From: Saccharopolyspora erythraea | Lineage (GTDB): Bacteria; Actinomycetota; Actinomycetes; Mycobacteriales; Pseudonocardiaceae | Length of the DNA: 64,000 nt | Direction of reading: 5' to 3' | NCBI RefSeq assembly: GCF_018141105.1 | Contig: NZ_CP054839.1 | Coordinates: forward strand, 6,761,411-6,825,410 | Part shown: piece by piece, positions 1 to 8,028 of the stretch | How positions within the stretch are numbered: the stretch's first letter is position 1 | Layout of the letters: every line of letters starts with the position of its first letter | The notes under the pieces: model-generated | What the model saw: the letters and a program-made list of their open reading frames with translations, nothing else | Databases searched by the model: none | What the model was told of the DNA's origin: nothing | Position numbers and translations under genes: made by a program

Positions 1-311
1 CGGCCCGAGGCGTGCAGGACGCGGTCATGCCGCGTCTGCGCAGCGCGGCCGAGTACACCGACCGGATCCTCGACGTCCGCGGCCGCGGCGCCATGATCGG
101 CGTCGAGTTCGTCAAGGCGGGCGGCGACGAGCCCGACCCCGAGCTGACCTCGCGGATCGCGAAGACCTGCCACGAGAAGGGCGTCGTGGTGCTCACCTGC
201 GGCACCTACGGCAACGTCATCCGGCTGCTGCCGCCGCTGGTGATCGGCCACGACCTGCTCGACGAAGGTCTGCGCGTCCTCCATGAAGCCATCGTCGAGC
301 ACACGCGCTGA
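1..311 (+). CDS. gabT: Class III aminotransferase, C-terminal part (GabT-like)
   Basis: Partial gene cut by the left edge; the reading frame is open from base 3 to TGA at 309-311. The visible ~103 residues are the small C-terminal domain of a PLP-dependent class III aminotransferase. It shows the family pattern [12 protein letters not shown], then a [22 protein letters not shown] block close to 4-aminobutyrate aminotransferase, which makes succinate semialdehyde from GABA. The PLP lysine lies outside the window, so the substrate is assigned only from the C-terminal pattern; ornithine or other omega-aminotransferases are alternatives. Confidence 0.8.
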   Translation, partial: ARGVQDAVMPRLRSAAEYTDRILDVRGRGAMIGVEFVKAGGDEPDPELTSRIAKTCHEKGVVVLTCGTYGNVIRLLPPLVIGHDLLDEGLRVLHEAIVEHTR

Positions 312-381
312 CCGCCGGGCCCGACTCGGAGACCGGGCCCGGGGACTCGCCGGGAGTCCTCGCGGCCCGCGCCGGGCCGGT

Positions 382-459
382 CCCTGGTGCGAGCACCTCA
401 CCAGGGGCCGCCCGGACCTGGAAGCGCCCCTCGCCTCCCACGCCCGGGGGCGAGGGGCG
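382..459. terminator. Two hairpins between convergent genes (bidirectional terminator candidate)
   Basis: The 181-bp gap between the aminotransferase stop and the ArsC-family stop holds two perfect stems. One is CCCTGGTG (382-389) pairing with 399-406. The other is CGCCCCTCGCC (425-435) pairing with 449-459 across a 13-nt loop. Genes converge here, so a two-way terminator is the simple reading. No strong T-tract follows on either strand. Confidence 0.5.
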
Positions 460-492
460 TCCGGCGTTCCGGCACGTCCCGCGGTCCCCGGC

Positions 493-849
493 TCAACGCA
501 GCATCGACGCCACCGCGTCCGGGGTGCGGCCGACGACCGCGGTGCCGTCGTCGGCGGTGATGATCGGGCGCTGGATGAGCTCCGGGTTCGCCACGAGGGC
601 CTGGATCCACCGTGGCCGCTCGGCGGGCGTCCGCTCCCAGGTGCCGATCTCCAGCCGCTTCGCCGTCTCCTCACCGGTCCTGGTGATGTCCCACGGCTCG
701 AGCCCGAGCCGGTCCAGCACCTCGGCGAGCTCCCGCTCGTTCGGCGGGTCCTCCAGGTACTTGCGCACCGTGTAGTGCGCACCGGCCTCGTCCAGCAGCG
801 ACACCGCCGACCGGCACTTCGAACACGCCGGGTTGACCCAGATCTCCAT
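493..849 (-). CDS. ArsC-family (glutaredoxin-type) reductase
   Basis: 118-residue thioredoxin-fold protein of the ArsC/Spx family. The N-terminus has the active-site loop NPACSKC (Cys9, Cys12), followed by the family's alternating helix and strand pattern. The C-terminal QRPII and GRTPD segments carry arginines where E. coli ArsC has its arsenate-binding Arg94 and Arg107. The reaction would be glutathione- or mycothiol/mycoredoxin-linked arsenate reduction, but no arsenic genes are near, so the substrate is uncertain. The ATG at 849 is preferred over an upstream in-frame start because AGGGAGGAG lies 9 nt before it. The gene stands alone between a convergent aminotransferase and a transposase remnant. 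Confidence 0.75.
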   Translation of the reverse strand: MEIWVNPACSKCRSAVSLLDEAGAHYTVRKYLEDPPNERELAEVLDRLGLEPWDITRTGEETAKRLEIGTWERTPAERPRWIQALVANPELIQRPIITADDGTAVVGRTPDAVASMLR

Positions 850-1000
850 GCGCCGCCACTCCTCCCTTGGCACCTCGACCGGCCGAGCCTAACCGTCGGT
901 GCGCTCGGCTAGCGTCAGCGCGTCGCCGTCTCACGCTCGGCCCCGCCCGAACGTCTACCGGACGGAGGACACGAGGACCCGAGGAGTCTCAATGATCGTG

Positions 1001-1310
1001 TCAAGTCGCGTCGGTCTGGGGCGGTGGCGTGATCTGGAAGGTGCGGCCGTCGCGCAGCAGTGCCCAGATCACGTCGACCAGGCGGCGGGCGAGCGCGATC
1101 AATGCCTGGGTGTGCCGTTTCCCCTCGCCACGTTTGCGCTGGTAGAAGGAACGGGAGGGGCTGTCGGGGCGTTTGATGCTCGACAGCGCGGCGAGGTAGA
1201 ACACCCGCCGCAGGCCGCGGTGGTAGCGCTTCGGGCGGTGCAGGTTGCCGCGGATGCGCCCGGAGTCGCGGGGGACGGGTGCGAGTCCTGCGTAGGCGGC
1301 CACGGCAAGA
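1001..1310 (-). pseudogene. IS110-family transposase, C-terminal remnant
   Basis: The ~100 residues match the C-terminal helix-hairpin-helix transposase domain of IS110/IS116/IS902 elements: VAAYAGLAPVPRDSG, a RGNLHRPKRYHRGLRRVFYLAAL block and a basic tail. The N-terminal DEDD catalytic half is missing; similarity stops near 1310, only ~75 bp before ogt. No second transposase part or element end is visible. A full IS110 transposase is about 400 residues, so this is a dead fragment left by deletion or a partial insertion. Confidence 0.8.
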
Positions 1311-1386
1311 CAACATCAGCCACACCCCGCCGCCCTGGGCATCCAGAACACCACGTCCTGAACACCAACGATCTTATGGAGACGAC

Positions 1387-1887
1387 ATGAGCACGGTGCA
1401 CGCGGTGATCGACTCACCGGTCGGCGAACTGACCGCCGTCGCCACCGACGGCGCCCTGGTCGGCCTGTACTACGAGGACCATCGGCGAAAGCCCGGCGCC
1501 GAGAGCATGGGGCAGCGCGTGGACACCGGTTTCGAGGAGACCGAGCGCCAGCTCGGCGAGTACTTCGCCGGTGAGCGGACCACCTTCGACCTGCCGCTGG
1601 CCCCGCGCGGCGACGAGTTCCACCAGCGCGTCTGGGAGCTGCTCACCCGCATCCCCTACGGCGAGACGCGCACCTACGGCGACCTCGCGCGCGAACTGGG
1701 CGGCGTCGGCTACTCGCAGGCGGTCGGCGCGGCCAACGGCCGCAACCCGCTGTCGGTGATCGTGCCGTGCCACCGCGTCGTCGGCGCGGACGGCAAGCTC
1801 ACCGGCTACGCCGGCGGCCTCGACCGCAAGCGGTTCCTGCTGGCGCTGGAGGAACCGTCCGAGGCGAAGGAGGGCAGGCTGTTCTGA
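1387..1887 (+). CDS. ogt: Methylated-DNA--protein-cysteine methyltransferase
   Basis: 166-residue suicide repair protein that takes the alkyl group from O6-alkylguanine onto its own cysteine. The C-terminal domain contains the signature IVPCHRVVG with acceptor Cys128, preceded by RIPYGETRTYGDLA (the helix-turn-helix that contacts DNA) and followed by LTGYAGGLDRKRFLL. Length and order fit Ogt/MGMT without an AraC-type Ada domain. The ATG at 1387 has GGAG 6-7 nt upstream. Its TGA overlaps the ATG of tag by one base, so the two alkylation-repair genes are almost surely translated as a coupled pair. Confidence 0.93.
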   Translation: MSTVHAVIDSPVGELTAVATDGALVGLYYEDHRRKPGAESMGQRVDTGFEETERQLGEYFAGERTTFDLPLAPRGDEFHQRVWELLTRIPYGETRTYGDLARELGGVGYSQAVGAANGRNPLSVIVPCHRVVGADGKLTGYAGGLDRKRFLLALEEPSEAKEGRLF

Positions 1888-2522
1888 TGCCCGCCGATCA
1901 GGTGCCCGCCGACGACGAGCGCGCCGCGCCCTCCACCGGCGCGGTGATCTGCGCCGACGGCCTCGCCCGGCCGCCGTGGGCGGCGAGCGATCCGCTGCTG
2001 CGCGACTACTACGACACCGAGTGGGGCATGCCGGTGCGCGGCGAGCAGGCGCTATACGAGCGCATCAGCCTGGAGGCGTTCCAGGCCGGCCTGTCGTGGG
2101 CGACGATCCTGCGCAAGCGGCCCGCGTTCCGCAAGGCCTTCGACGACTTCGACCCCGAGGCGGTCGCCGCCTACACCGAGGCCGACGTCGAACGGCTGCT
2201 GGCCGACCCCGGGATCGTGCGCAACCGCCTGAAGGTCCGCGCGGCCGTCACCAACGCCCGGGCCACGCTCGCGCTGCGCGCCGAGGGCGGCCTCGACGCG
2301 TTCGTCTGGTCGTTCCGGCCGGAGACGACGCCTGCGCCGCGCACGATGACGGAGGTGCCCACGCGCTCCCCGGAGTCGGCCGCGCTGGCCAAGGCGCTGC
2401 GCCGCAAGGGGTTCGCTTTCGTCGGACCCACGACGATGTTCGCCCTGATGGAGGCGATCGGGATGGTCGACACCCACCTGGTCGGCAGCCACCGGCGCGG
2501 CACATCGGGCGTCTGGACCTGA
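1887..2522 (+). CDS. tag: DNA-3-methyladenine glycosylase I with degenerate zinc site
   Basis: 211-residue Tag-family base-excision glycosylase, expected to remove 3-methyladenine from DNA. Family blocks are clear: TEWGMPV, LEAFQAGLSW (with the glutamate of the base-binding pocket), ATILRKR, VWSF, and KGFAFVGPTTMFALMEAIGMVDTH. E. coli Tag holds its ends together with a zinc bound by Cys4, His17, His175 and Cys179. Here the matching positions read Pro29, Tyr42, His197 and Ser201, so three of four ligands are gone. Fold and catalytic residues look intact, so activity without zinc is possible. ATG overlaps the ogt stop by one base. Confidence 0.9.
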   Translation: MPADQVPADDERAAPSTGAVICADGLARPPWAASDPLLRDYYDTEWGMPVRGEQALYERISLEAFQAGLSWATILRKRPAFRKAFDDFDPEAVAAYTEADVERLLADPGIVRNRLKVRAAVTNARATLALRAEGGLDAFVWSFRPETTPAPRTMTEVPTRSPESAALAKALRRKGFAFVGPTTMFALMEAIGMVDTHLVGSHRRGTSGVWT

Positions 2523-2547
2523 GGCACCCACGCAGGCGAGCCGGGAC

Positions 2548-3657
2548 CTACTCCTCGGCGGCGAGCTGGCCGCAGGCCGCAGCGATCTCCTGCCCGCGGG
2601 TGTCGCGCACTGTGCACGGCACACCCGCCTCGCGCACGCGGCGCACGAACTCGCGCTCGACCGGCTTGGGGCTGGCGTCCCACTTGCTGCCCGGCGTCGG
2701 GTTCAGCGGGATCAGGTTCACGTGCACGAACTGGCCGAGGTGCTTGTGCAGCAGCTTGCCGAGCAGGTCGGCCCGCCACGGCTGGTCGTTGATGTCGCGG
2801 ATCAGGGCGTACTCGATCGACACCCGCCGCCCGGTGTGGTCGGCGTAGCCCCTGGCCGCCTGCAGGACCTCCTCGACCTTCCACCGGTTGTTGACCGGCA
2901 CGAGGGTGTCCCGCAGCTCGTCGTCCGGGGTGTGCAGCGACACCGCGAGCGTGACGTGCAGGTCCTCCGCGGTCATCCGCTTGATGGCGGGCACCAGGCC
3001 GACCGTGGAGACCGTGACCGAGCGCTGCGACAGGCCCAGGCCCTCGGGCGCGGGATCGCAGATGCGGTGCACCGCGTTGATCACGCGCTTGTAGTTGGCC
3101 AGCGGCTCGCCCATCCCCATGAACACGACGTTGGACAGCCTGCCCGGCCCGCCGGGCACCTCGCCGTCGCGCATCATCGCCGCCGCGGAGCGGACCTGGT
3201 CGACGATCTCGGCGGTGGACAGGTTGCGCTGCAGGCCGCCCTGGCCGGTCGCGCAGAACGGGCACGCCATCCCGCAGCCCGCCTGGCTGGAGATGCAGAC
3301 CGTGGCGCGGTCCGGGTAGCGCATCAGCACGCTCTCCAGCAGCGTGCCGTCGTGGGCGCGCCACAGGGTCTTGCGGGTCGTGCCCTCGTCGGTGTCGACG
3401 TTGCGGACCGGTGTGAGCAGCGTCGGCAGCAGGTCGGCGCCGAGCTTGGCGCGGCTGCCCGCCGGGATGTCGGTCATCGACTCCACGTCGGCGTTGAGGC
3501 GGCCGAAGTAGTGGTGCGCGAGCTGGCGGGCCCGGAACGGCTTCTCGCCCAGCTCGGTGACGGCCGCGCGCCGCTCGTCGGCCGAGAGGTCGGCGAGGTG
3601 CCGGGGCGGCATGCCGCGGCGGGGCGCGTCGAAGACAAGCGGCAGGGATGCAGACAT
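2548..3657 (-). CDS. rlmN: Dual-specificity RNA methyltransferase RlmN
   Basis: 369-residue radical-SAM enzyme that methylates C2 of A2503 in 23S rRNA and of A37 in some tRNAs. The iron-sulfur motif CxxxCxxC is at Cys128-Cys132-Cys135. The two methyl-transfer cysteines are present, in TVCISSQ (Cys121) and in the C-terminal AACGQL (Cys362). The ATG at 3657 gives the usual family length; an upstream in-frame extension would run into the divergent promoter. The ribosome-binding site is weak. It converges with tag and is divergent from the metal-uptake operon. Confidence 0.93.
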   Translation of the reverse strand: MSASLPLVFDAPRRGMPPRHLADLSADERRAAVTELGEKPFRARQLAHHYFGRLNADVESMTDIPAGSRAKLGADLLPTLLTPVRNVDTDEGTTRKTLWRAHDGTLLESVLMRYPDRATVCISSQAGCGMACPFCATGQGGLQRNLSTAEIVDQVRSAAAMMRDGEVPGGPGRLSNVVFMGMGEPLANYKRVINAVHRICDPAPEGLGLSQRSVTVSTVGLVPAIKRMTAEDLHVTLAVSLHTPDDELRDTLVPVNNRWKVEEVLQAARGYADHTGRRVSIEYALIRDINDQPWRADLLGKLLHKHLGQFVHVNLIPLNPTPGSKWDASPKPVEREFVRRVREAGVPCTVRDTRGQEIAAACGQLAAEE

Positions 3658-3698
3658 AGCGCCGTCCAGTGTCCCATGTCCCGCTTCGATCACACCCC

Positions 3699-3746
3699 TT
3701 GGTGGCCGGCAACGCACCTAGTACAGTTTTCGTCGTGGCGAAAACT
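3699..3746 (+). promoter_or_regulatory. Promoter and palindromic operator of the metal-uptake operon
   Basis: A -35-like TTGGTG (3699-3704) and a -10-like TACAGT (3722-3727) are 17 bp apart. The -10 ends 7 bp before the GTG at 3735, which suggests transcription starting on the start codon (leaderless mRNA). A perfect palindrome with 8-bp arms, AGTTTTCG and CGAAAACT (3725-3746, 6-bp centre), covers the start point. It is a good candidate operator for the DtxR/MntR-type repressor encoded 1.8 kb downstream. Binding itself is inference. Confidence 0.55.
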
Positions 3747-4676
3747 CGGGCATCAGGTCACCGAAACACGTTCGTCGCCCTGACGTGCGCACTGGCGCTC
3801 GCGGTGACGGCCACGGCGTGCGGCACCGTCGCGGGCGCGCCGGCCGACGACGGGCGCAAGCACGTCGTCACGACCTTCACCGTGATCGCCGACATGACCC
3901 GCAACATCGCCGGGGACAAGGTCGTGGTCGAGTCGATCACCAAGCCGGGCACCGAGATCCACGAGTACGAACCCACGCCCAGCGACCTGCTCAAGGGGGC
4001 CAAGGCCGATCTGGTCCTGGACAACGGGCTCGGTCTGGAACGCTGGTTCGACCGGTTCGTGCAGCGCAGCGAGGCCCGCCACGTCACGCTCACCAGCGGC
4101 GTCGAGCCGATGCCGATCCGCAGCGGCCAGTACGGCGGCAAGGCCAACCCGCACGCGTGGATGTCTCCGCGCAACGCCGCCGTCTACGTCACCAACATCC
4201 GCGACGCGCTCTCCCAGCTCGACCCCGCCAACGCCGCCACCTTCCACGCCAACGCCGACACCTACCTGCGCCGCATCGGCGAGATCGACCAGTACCTGCG
4301 CGCGGAGCTGGCCCGGCTGCCCGGACACCACCGTGCGCTGGTCACCTGCGAGGGCGCGTTCTCCTACCTGGCGCGCGACGCGGGTCTGCGCGAGGCCTAC
4401 CTGTGGCCGGTCAACAGCGACGAGGAAGGCACCCCGCAGCAGATCAAGGACACCACCCGCTTCGTCCGCGACAACCGCGTGCCCGCTGTGTTCTGCGAGT
4501 CGACGGTCAACGACAAGGCCCAGCGGCAGGTGGCCGCCGAGACCGGTGCCCGGATGGGCGAGAAGCTCTACGTCGACTCGCTGTCCGAACCCGGCGGCCC
4601 GGTCCCCACCTACCTCGACCTGCTGCGCCACGACGCCGAGAGCATCGTGGCCGGGCTGACCGGAGGTTCGCGATGA
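3735..4676 (+). CDS. mntA: Metal ABC transporter substrate-binding lipoprotein (manganese type)
   Basis: 313-residue cluster A-I (TroA/PsaA-type) binding protein. A hydrophobic leader ends in AVTATAC, a lipobox-like site placing the protein outside the membrane. The four expected metal ligands can be placed: His in HEYEP, His in NPHAW, Glu in CEGAFSYLARD and Asp in YVDSLSE. Glutamate at the third site is the PsaA (manganese) arrangement; ZnuA zinc proteins have histidine there and a His-rich loop that is absent here. GTG at 3735 is chosen because it begins just before the signal peptide. The stop overlaps the ATPase gene by 4 bp (ATGA). Confidence 0.85.
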   Translation: MAKTRASGHRNTFVALTCALALAVTATACGTVAGAPADDGRKHVVTTFTVIADMTRNIAGDKVVVESITKPGTEIHEYEPTPSDLLKGAKADLVLDNGLGLERWFDRFVQRSEARHVTLTSGVEPMPIRSGQYGGKANPHAWMSPRNAAVYVTNIRDALSQLDPANAATFHANADTYLRRIGEIDQYLRAELARLPGHHRALVTCEGAFSYLARDAGLREAYLWPVNSDEEGTPQQIKDTTRFVRDNRVPAVFCESTVNDKAQRQVAAETGARMGEKLYVDSLSEPGGPVPTYLDLLRHDAESIVAGLTGGSR

Positions 4677-5431
4677 GCGGCGGGATCAGCGCGCACGGCG
4701 TCACCGTCCACTACGGCGAGACGCTGGCACTGGACGACGTCACCGTCGACGTGCCCGCCGGGCAGGTCTGCGGGCTGCTGGGCATGAACGGGTCCGGCAA
4801 GTCGACGCTGTTCAAGGCCCTGATGGGCCTGGTGCGACCGGACCACGGCACGATCCGGCTGCTCGGGCGCTCGCCCCGGCAGGCCCGCCGGGAGGGACTG
4901 ATCGCCTACGTCCCGCAGTCCGAGGCCGTCGACTGGACGTTCCCCGTGACCGTCGCCGACGTCGTGATGATGGGCCGCTACGGCCACCTCGGCCTCACCC
5001 GCAGGCCCCGCGCGGCCGACCGGGCCGCGGTCGCGACGGCTCTGGAACGGGTCGGTCTCACCGACCTGGCCGGCAACCCGATCGGCGCTCTCTCCGGCGG
5101 GCAGCGCAAGCGGGCCTTCGTCGCCAGGGGGATCGCCCAGGACGCCCGGCTGCTGTTCCTCGACGAGCCGTTCGCCGGGGTCGACAAGAGGTCGGAGGCG
5201 ACCATCGCCGAGCTGCTGCGGGCGCTGCGCGGCGAGGGGCGCACGATCATGATCTCCACCCACGACCTCGCCAGCGTGCCCGCGCTGTGCGATGAGGCCG
5301 TCCTGATCCAGCAGCGGGTGATCGCACACGGCCCGCTCGACGAGGTGCTCGCGCCGGAGACCCTCGCCCGCACCTTCGGTGCCGAGGTGGCCGCCGCCAG
5401 GCCCCGCGACGACGCGGGAGGCGGCCGGTGA
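4673..5431 (+). CDS. mntB: Metal ABC transporter ATP-binding protein
   Basis: 252-residue ABC ATPase that powers the metal importer. Walker A is GMNGSGKST (residues 37-45), followed by the Q-loop YVPQSEAVDW typical of the Mn/Zn subfamily, the signature LSGGQ, Walker B LLFLDEP, the D-loop region AGVD and the H-loop STHDL. Start overlaps the end of the binding-protein gene by 4 bp, so coupled translation is expected. Cytoplasmic, partner of the permease encoded after a 91-bp gap. Confidence 0.88.
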   Translation: MSGGISAHGVTVHYGETLALDDVTVDVPAGQVCGLLGMNGSGKSTLFKALMGLVRPDHGTIRLLGRSPRQARREGLIAYVPQSEAVDWTFPVTVADVVMMGRYGHLGLTRRPRAADRAAVATALERVGLTDLAGNPIGALSGGQRKRAFVARGIAQDARLLFLDEPFAGVDKRSEATIAELLRALRGEGRTIMISTHDLASVPALCDEAVLIQQRVIAHGPLDEVLAPETLARTFGAEVAAARPRDDAGGGR

Positions 5432-5461
5432 GCGCCCCGCCACACAGTAGGCCGCCGAGGT

Positions 5462-5506
5462 GGCGGTCGATGGACGCACCGGCGCGCGGCAGGCGGTCGA
5501 TGGACG
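5462..5506 (+). repeat. 15-bp direct repeat, period 30, ahead of the permease gene
   Basis: GGCGGTCGATGGACG occurs at 5462-5476 and again at 5492-5506, between the ATPase stop and the permease ribosome-binding site (GGGGAGGAG at 5510-5518). It looks like a local 30-bp duplication. It makes an in-frame upstream start possible, but the Shine-Dalgarno lies after the repeat. Confidence 0.6.
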
Positions 5507-5522
5507 AACGGGGAGGAGCGCG

Positions 5523-6401
5523 GTGAACGACGTGGTGCAGTGGATCGTCGAGCCCCTGCAGTTCGGGTTCATGCAACGGGCCCTGCTGATCAGCGTCGTC
5601 GCCGGCCTCGTGTGCGCGGTGCTGTCGTGCTGGGTGACGCTCATCGGCTGGTCGCTGCTCGGCGACGCGGTCTCGCACGCCGTGCTGCCCGGGGTCGTGC
5701 TCGCCTACGTGTTCTCGGTGCCGTTCTCGGCGGGCGCGTTCCTCTTCGGCAGCCTGGCCGTGGGCCTGATCGCCGCCGTGCGGTCCACGACCAGGCTCAA
5801 GGGCGACGCGGCGATCGGCGTGGTGTTCACCGGCCTGTTCGCGCTCGGGCTGGTGCTGGTCTCGCGGATCCCGAGCCAGGTCGACCTCAACCACATCCTG
5901 TTCGGCAACGTCCTGGGCGTCTCCGACAACGACATCGTCCAGGTGCTGGTCATCGCGGGCCTGGTGCTCACCGTCGCGCTGCTCAAGCGGCGCGACCTCA
6001 CCCTCTACGCCTTCGACCCCACCCACGCCCACGCCATCGGCCTCAACCCGCGGCGCATCGCCGCGCTGCTGCTGACGATGCTCGCGCTGACCGTGGTCGT
6101 GGCGTTGCAGGCGGTCGGGGTCATCCTGGTGACCGCGATGCTCATCACGCCCGGGGCGACCGCGTTCCTGCTGACCCGCCGGTTCTCGCGGATGCTCGCC
6201 GTGGCCGCCGCGCTCTCGGTGTTCAGCGGCGTGCTGGGGACCTACCTCAGCTTCCACATCGACACCTCGACCGGCGGGATGATCGTGCTCTGCCAGGCAT
6301 GCCTGTTCGCCGTGGTCTACCTGGCCGCGCCCGGCCAAGGCCTCGTGGCCGAGGCGCTGCGCCGGCGTCGCAGGCGCGCCGCGCGGGCCGCCGCGGTATA
6401 G
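5523..6401 (+). CDS. mntC: Metal ABC transporter permease
   Basis: 292-residue membrane protein of the ABC-3 (ZnuB/MntC) family with about eight or nine hydrophobic segments, for example LISVVAGLVCAVLSCWVTL near the start and VVALQAVGVILVTAMLITPG near the ABC-coupling region. Conserved GDAVSHAVLPGVVLAY and LVTAMLITPGA blocks mark the family. GTG at 5523 is chosen because GGGGAGGAG ends 4 nt upstream; the earlier in-frame start lies within a short duplicated DNA segment. The C-terminus is a cytoplasmic Arg/Ala-rich tail. Third gene of the uptake operon. Confidence 0.88.
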   Translation: MNDVVQWIVEPLQFGFMQRALLISVVAGLVCAVLSCWVTLIGWSLLGDAVSHAVLPGVVLAYVFSVPFSAGAFLFGSLAVGLIAAVRSTTRLKGDAAIGVVFTGLFALGLVLVSRIPSQVDLNHILFGNVLGVSDNDIVQVLVIAGLVLTVALLKRRDLTLYAFDPTHAHAIGLNPRRIAALLLTMLALTVVVALQAVGVILVTAMLITPGATAFLLTRRFSRMLAVAAALSVFSGVLGTYLSFHIDTSTGGMIVLCQACLFAVVYLAAPGQGLVAEALRRRRRRAARAAAV

Positions 6402-6506
6402 GACACCCGCCAGGTTCGGCCCGACCGGTGGTACGACGCCCCGACACGACCCGTTCATCAACGGGCACGCATCGGTTGCGGCGTCCACGGCTCTATCGTT
6501 GAGACC

Positions 6507-7190
6507 ATGACAAGCATGGCCGAGCGTCCGTCGTCCTCCGTCGAGGACTACGTCCGGGCGATCTACGGGCTCAGCGAGCGCGGCGTGCCCGTCACGAACG
6601 CGACCCTGACCCAGCGCCTCGGGCTCAGCCCGTCCTCGGTCTCGGGCATGATCAACAAACTCGCCCAGCTCGGCCTGGTCACCCACGTCCGCTACCGCAG
6701 CGTCGAACTCACCCCGGAGGGCCGGCGGCTGGCCTACGACGTGCTGCGCAGGCACCGCCTGATCGAGCTGTTCCTGGTGGAGGAGCTGGACTACACCTGG
6801 GACGAGGTGCACCGCGAGGCCGACGCGCTGGAGCACGCGGTATCCGACGAGCTCGTCGAGCACATCGCCGCCAAGCTCGGCCACCCCACCCATGACCCGC
6901 ACGGCGATCCGATCCCCACCGCCGACGGCGTGGTCGAGAAGCCGGCGACCAAGCTGCTCGACCAGGTCGAGCCCGGCACCGTCGGCACCGTCGCCCGAGT
7001 CTGGGACACCGACTCGGAGCTGCTGCGCTACCTCACCGACCACCACATCACGCTGGGCACCCGCATCGAGATCGTCGAGCGCAAGCCGTTCGGCGGGCCG
7101 CTGGTGGTGCGGGTCGGCGAGCCGCCGGAAGCCCAGACGCACTTCCTCGGGGACGAGATCGCCGCGGCGCTGTCGATCGCCGTCAGGTGA
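6507..7190 (+). CDS. mntR: DtxR-family metal-dependent repressor (MntR/SirR type)
   Basis: 227-residue regulator with an N-terminal winged helix (VTNATLTQRLGLSPSSVSGMINKL), a dimerisation/metal domain (RHRLIELFLVEEL...READALEHAVSD) and a C-terminal SH3-like FeoA domain from about residue 140. IdeR/DtxR have cysteine in the motif AxACRWEH; here that position is aspartate (READALEH), and the N-terminal methionine ligand is also aspartate (VEDYV). Both changes favour manganese over iron. It follows the transporter by 105 bp and probably represses it when metal is plentiful. ATG at 6516 is an alternative start. Confidence 0.85.
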   Translation: MTSMAERPSSSVEDYVRAIYGLSERGVPVTNATLTQRLGLSPSSVSGMINKLAQLGLVTHVRYRSVELTPEGRRLAYDVLRRHRLIELFLVEELDYTWDEVHREADALEHAVSDELVEHIAAKLGHPTHDPHGDPIPTADGVVEKPATKLLDQVEPGTVGTVARVWDTDSELLRYLTDHHITLGTRIEIVERKPFGGPLVVRVGEPPEAQTHFLGDEIAAALSIAVR

Positions 7191-7203
7191 CGCCTGTGCG
7201 GCT

Positions 7204-7674
7204 TCAGGAGGCGTTCTGCCTGCGCAGCAGGCGGGCCGCGCCCATCGCCGGCCGGGAGTTCACCACCGGCGGCGTGGACTGCTGCGACTCCGGCTTCTCC
7301 TCGCCGTAGATCTGGTCGGTCACCAGCCGCCCGTGCAACTCGTCGGTGCGGTGCGCGCCGAGCACGGCCAGCAGCAGGTCGAAACGGCTGTCGGTGAGGA
7401 CGACGGCGACGTAGCCGAACCCGACCAGCCCGCCCAGGACCAGCGTCGCGACCCACCAGACCGAGACGCCCTGCGCGAGGAACATCACCGCGAGGGCCAG
7501 CGCCAGCCCGGATGTGAACGCCACTCCCCGGGCCACCGTCACCTGGGTGAGCAGCGACCGGAAAGCCGGGTACTGCTGGCAGAGCTGGCGGACGATGCGG
7601 GCGCGCTCCCGCCGGTCCATCTGGGCAACCTGGCTCAGGCCCGCGGTCACCGGCTTCGCGGCGCGGTCGGCCAT
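7204..7674 (-). CDS. Conserved membrane protein of unknown function
   Basis: 156 residues with two adjacent hydrophobic segments (GVAFTSGLALALAVMFLAQGVSV and WVATLVLGGLVGFGYVAVVL), a basic N-terminal region (MDRRERARIVRQLCQQYP) and a hydrophilic C-terminal tail. I do not recognise the family. ATG at 7674 has AGGAG 6 nt upstream; the longer frame to 7779 has no such site. It converges with mntR, with only 13 bp between stops, and its upstream region is the long divergent spacer that also serves the VOC gene. Confidence 0.7.
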   Translation of the reverse strand: MADRAAKPVTAGLSQVAQMDRRERARIVRQLCQQYPAFRSLLTQVTVARGVAFTSGLALALAVMFLAQGVSVWWVATLVLGGLVGFGYVAVVLTDSRFDLLLAVLGAHRTDELHGRLVTDQIYGEEKPESQQSTPPVVNSRPAMGAARLLRRQNAS

Positions 7675-8028
7675 GGCTGCTCCTGTTGCCCGTCTGCGTT
7701 GCCTTTGCAAGTCCTCGGGTGTAACGCGCACACCCTGAGTGACCGATATAAGTCGATCACGGCTCGCGCCGAGTATCAAGGCGTCATTCGGGGGCGTTCA
7801 CGTTGCGGAAAAAGCACCGAAGAGTAACTTCGCAGGCCGCCTGTGGTCGCCTTGATACGCCACCCGGTTCTCGTTCGGGCGGTAGCAGCGGCGCCGGCCT
7901 GCCGACGATCACGGTACGTGTCACCGATCACTCAGCGCTACCGGCCCCTGGAGTGGTTTCGACGGGTGCCGACCGCCGGTTGCCAGCACCATTGGGGCGT
8001 CGTATCCCGTCCGGAACCGGGAGGCGCA
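7675..8028. other. Divergent intergenic region with long-range inverted repeat
   Basis: 354 bp without a gene between two divergent starts. It contains a perfect 11-bp inverted repeat, GTATCAAGGCG (7773-7783) and its complement at 7848-7858, enclosing 64 bp that themselves hold a small hairpin CGAAG-AGTAA-CTTCG. The sequence CGATCACGG also appears twice. It could be a structured 5' leader for the VOC gene or a regulator-binding region; nothing proves either. Confidence 0.5.

Noticed and set aside
2722..3783. Long open frame on the plus strand opposite rlmN (353 codons), and a 513-codon frame on the minus strand from 2171
   Set aside because: Both are shadows of real genes in GC-rich DNA; they give Arg/Ala/Gly-rich products without domains, while rlmN and tag in other frames have complete motifs.
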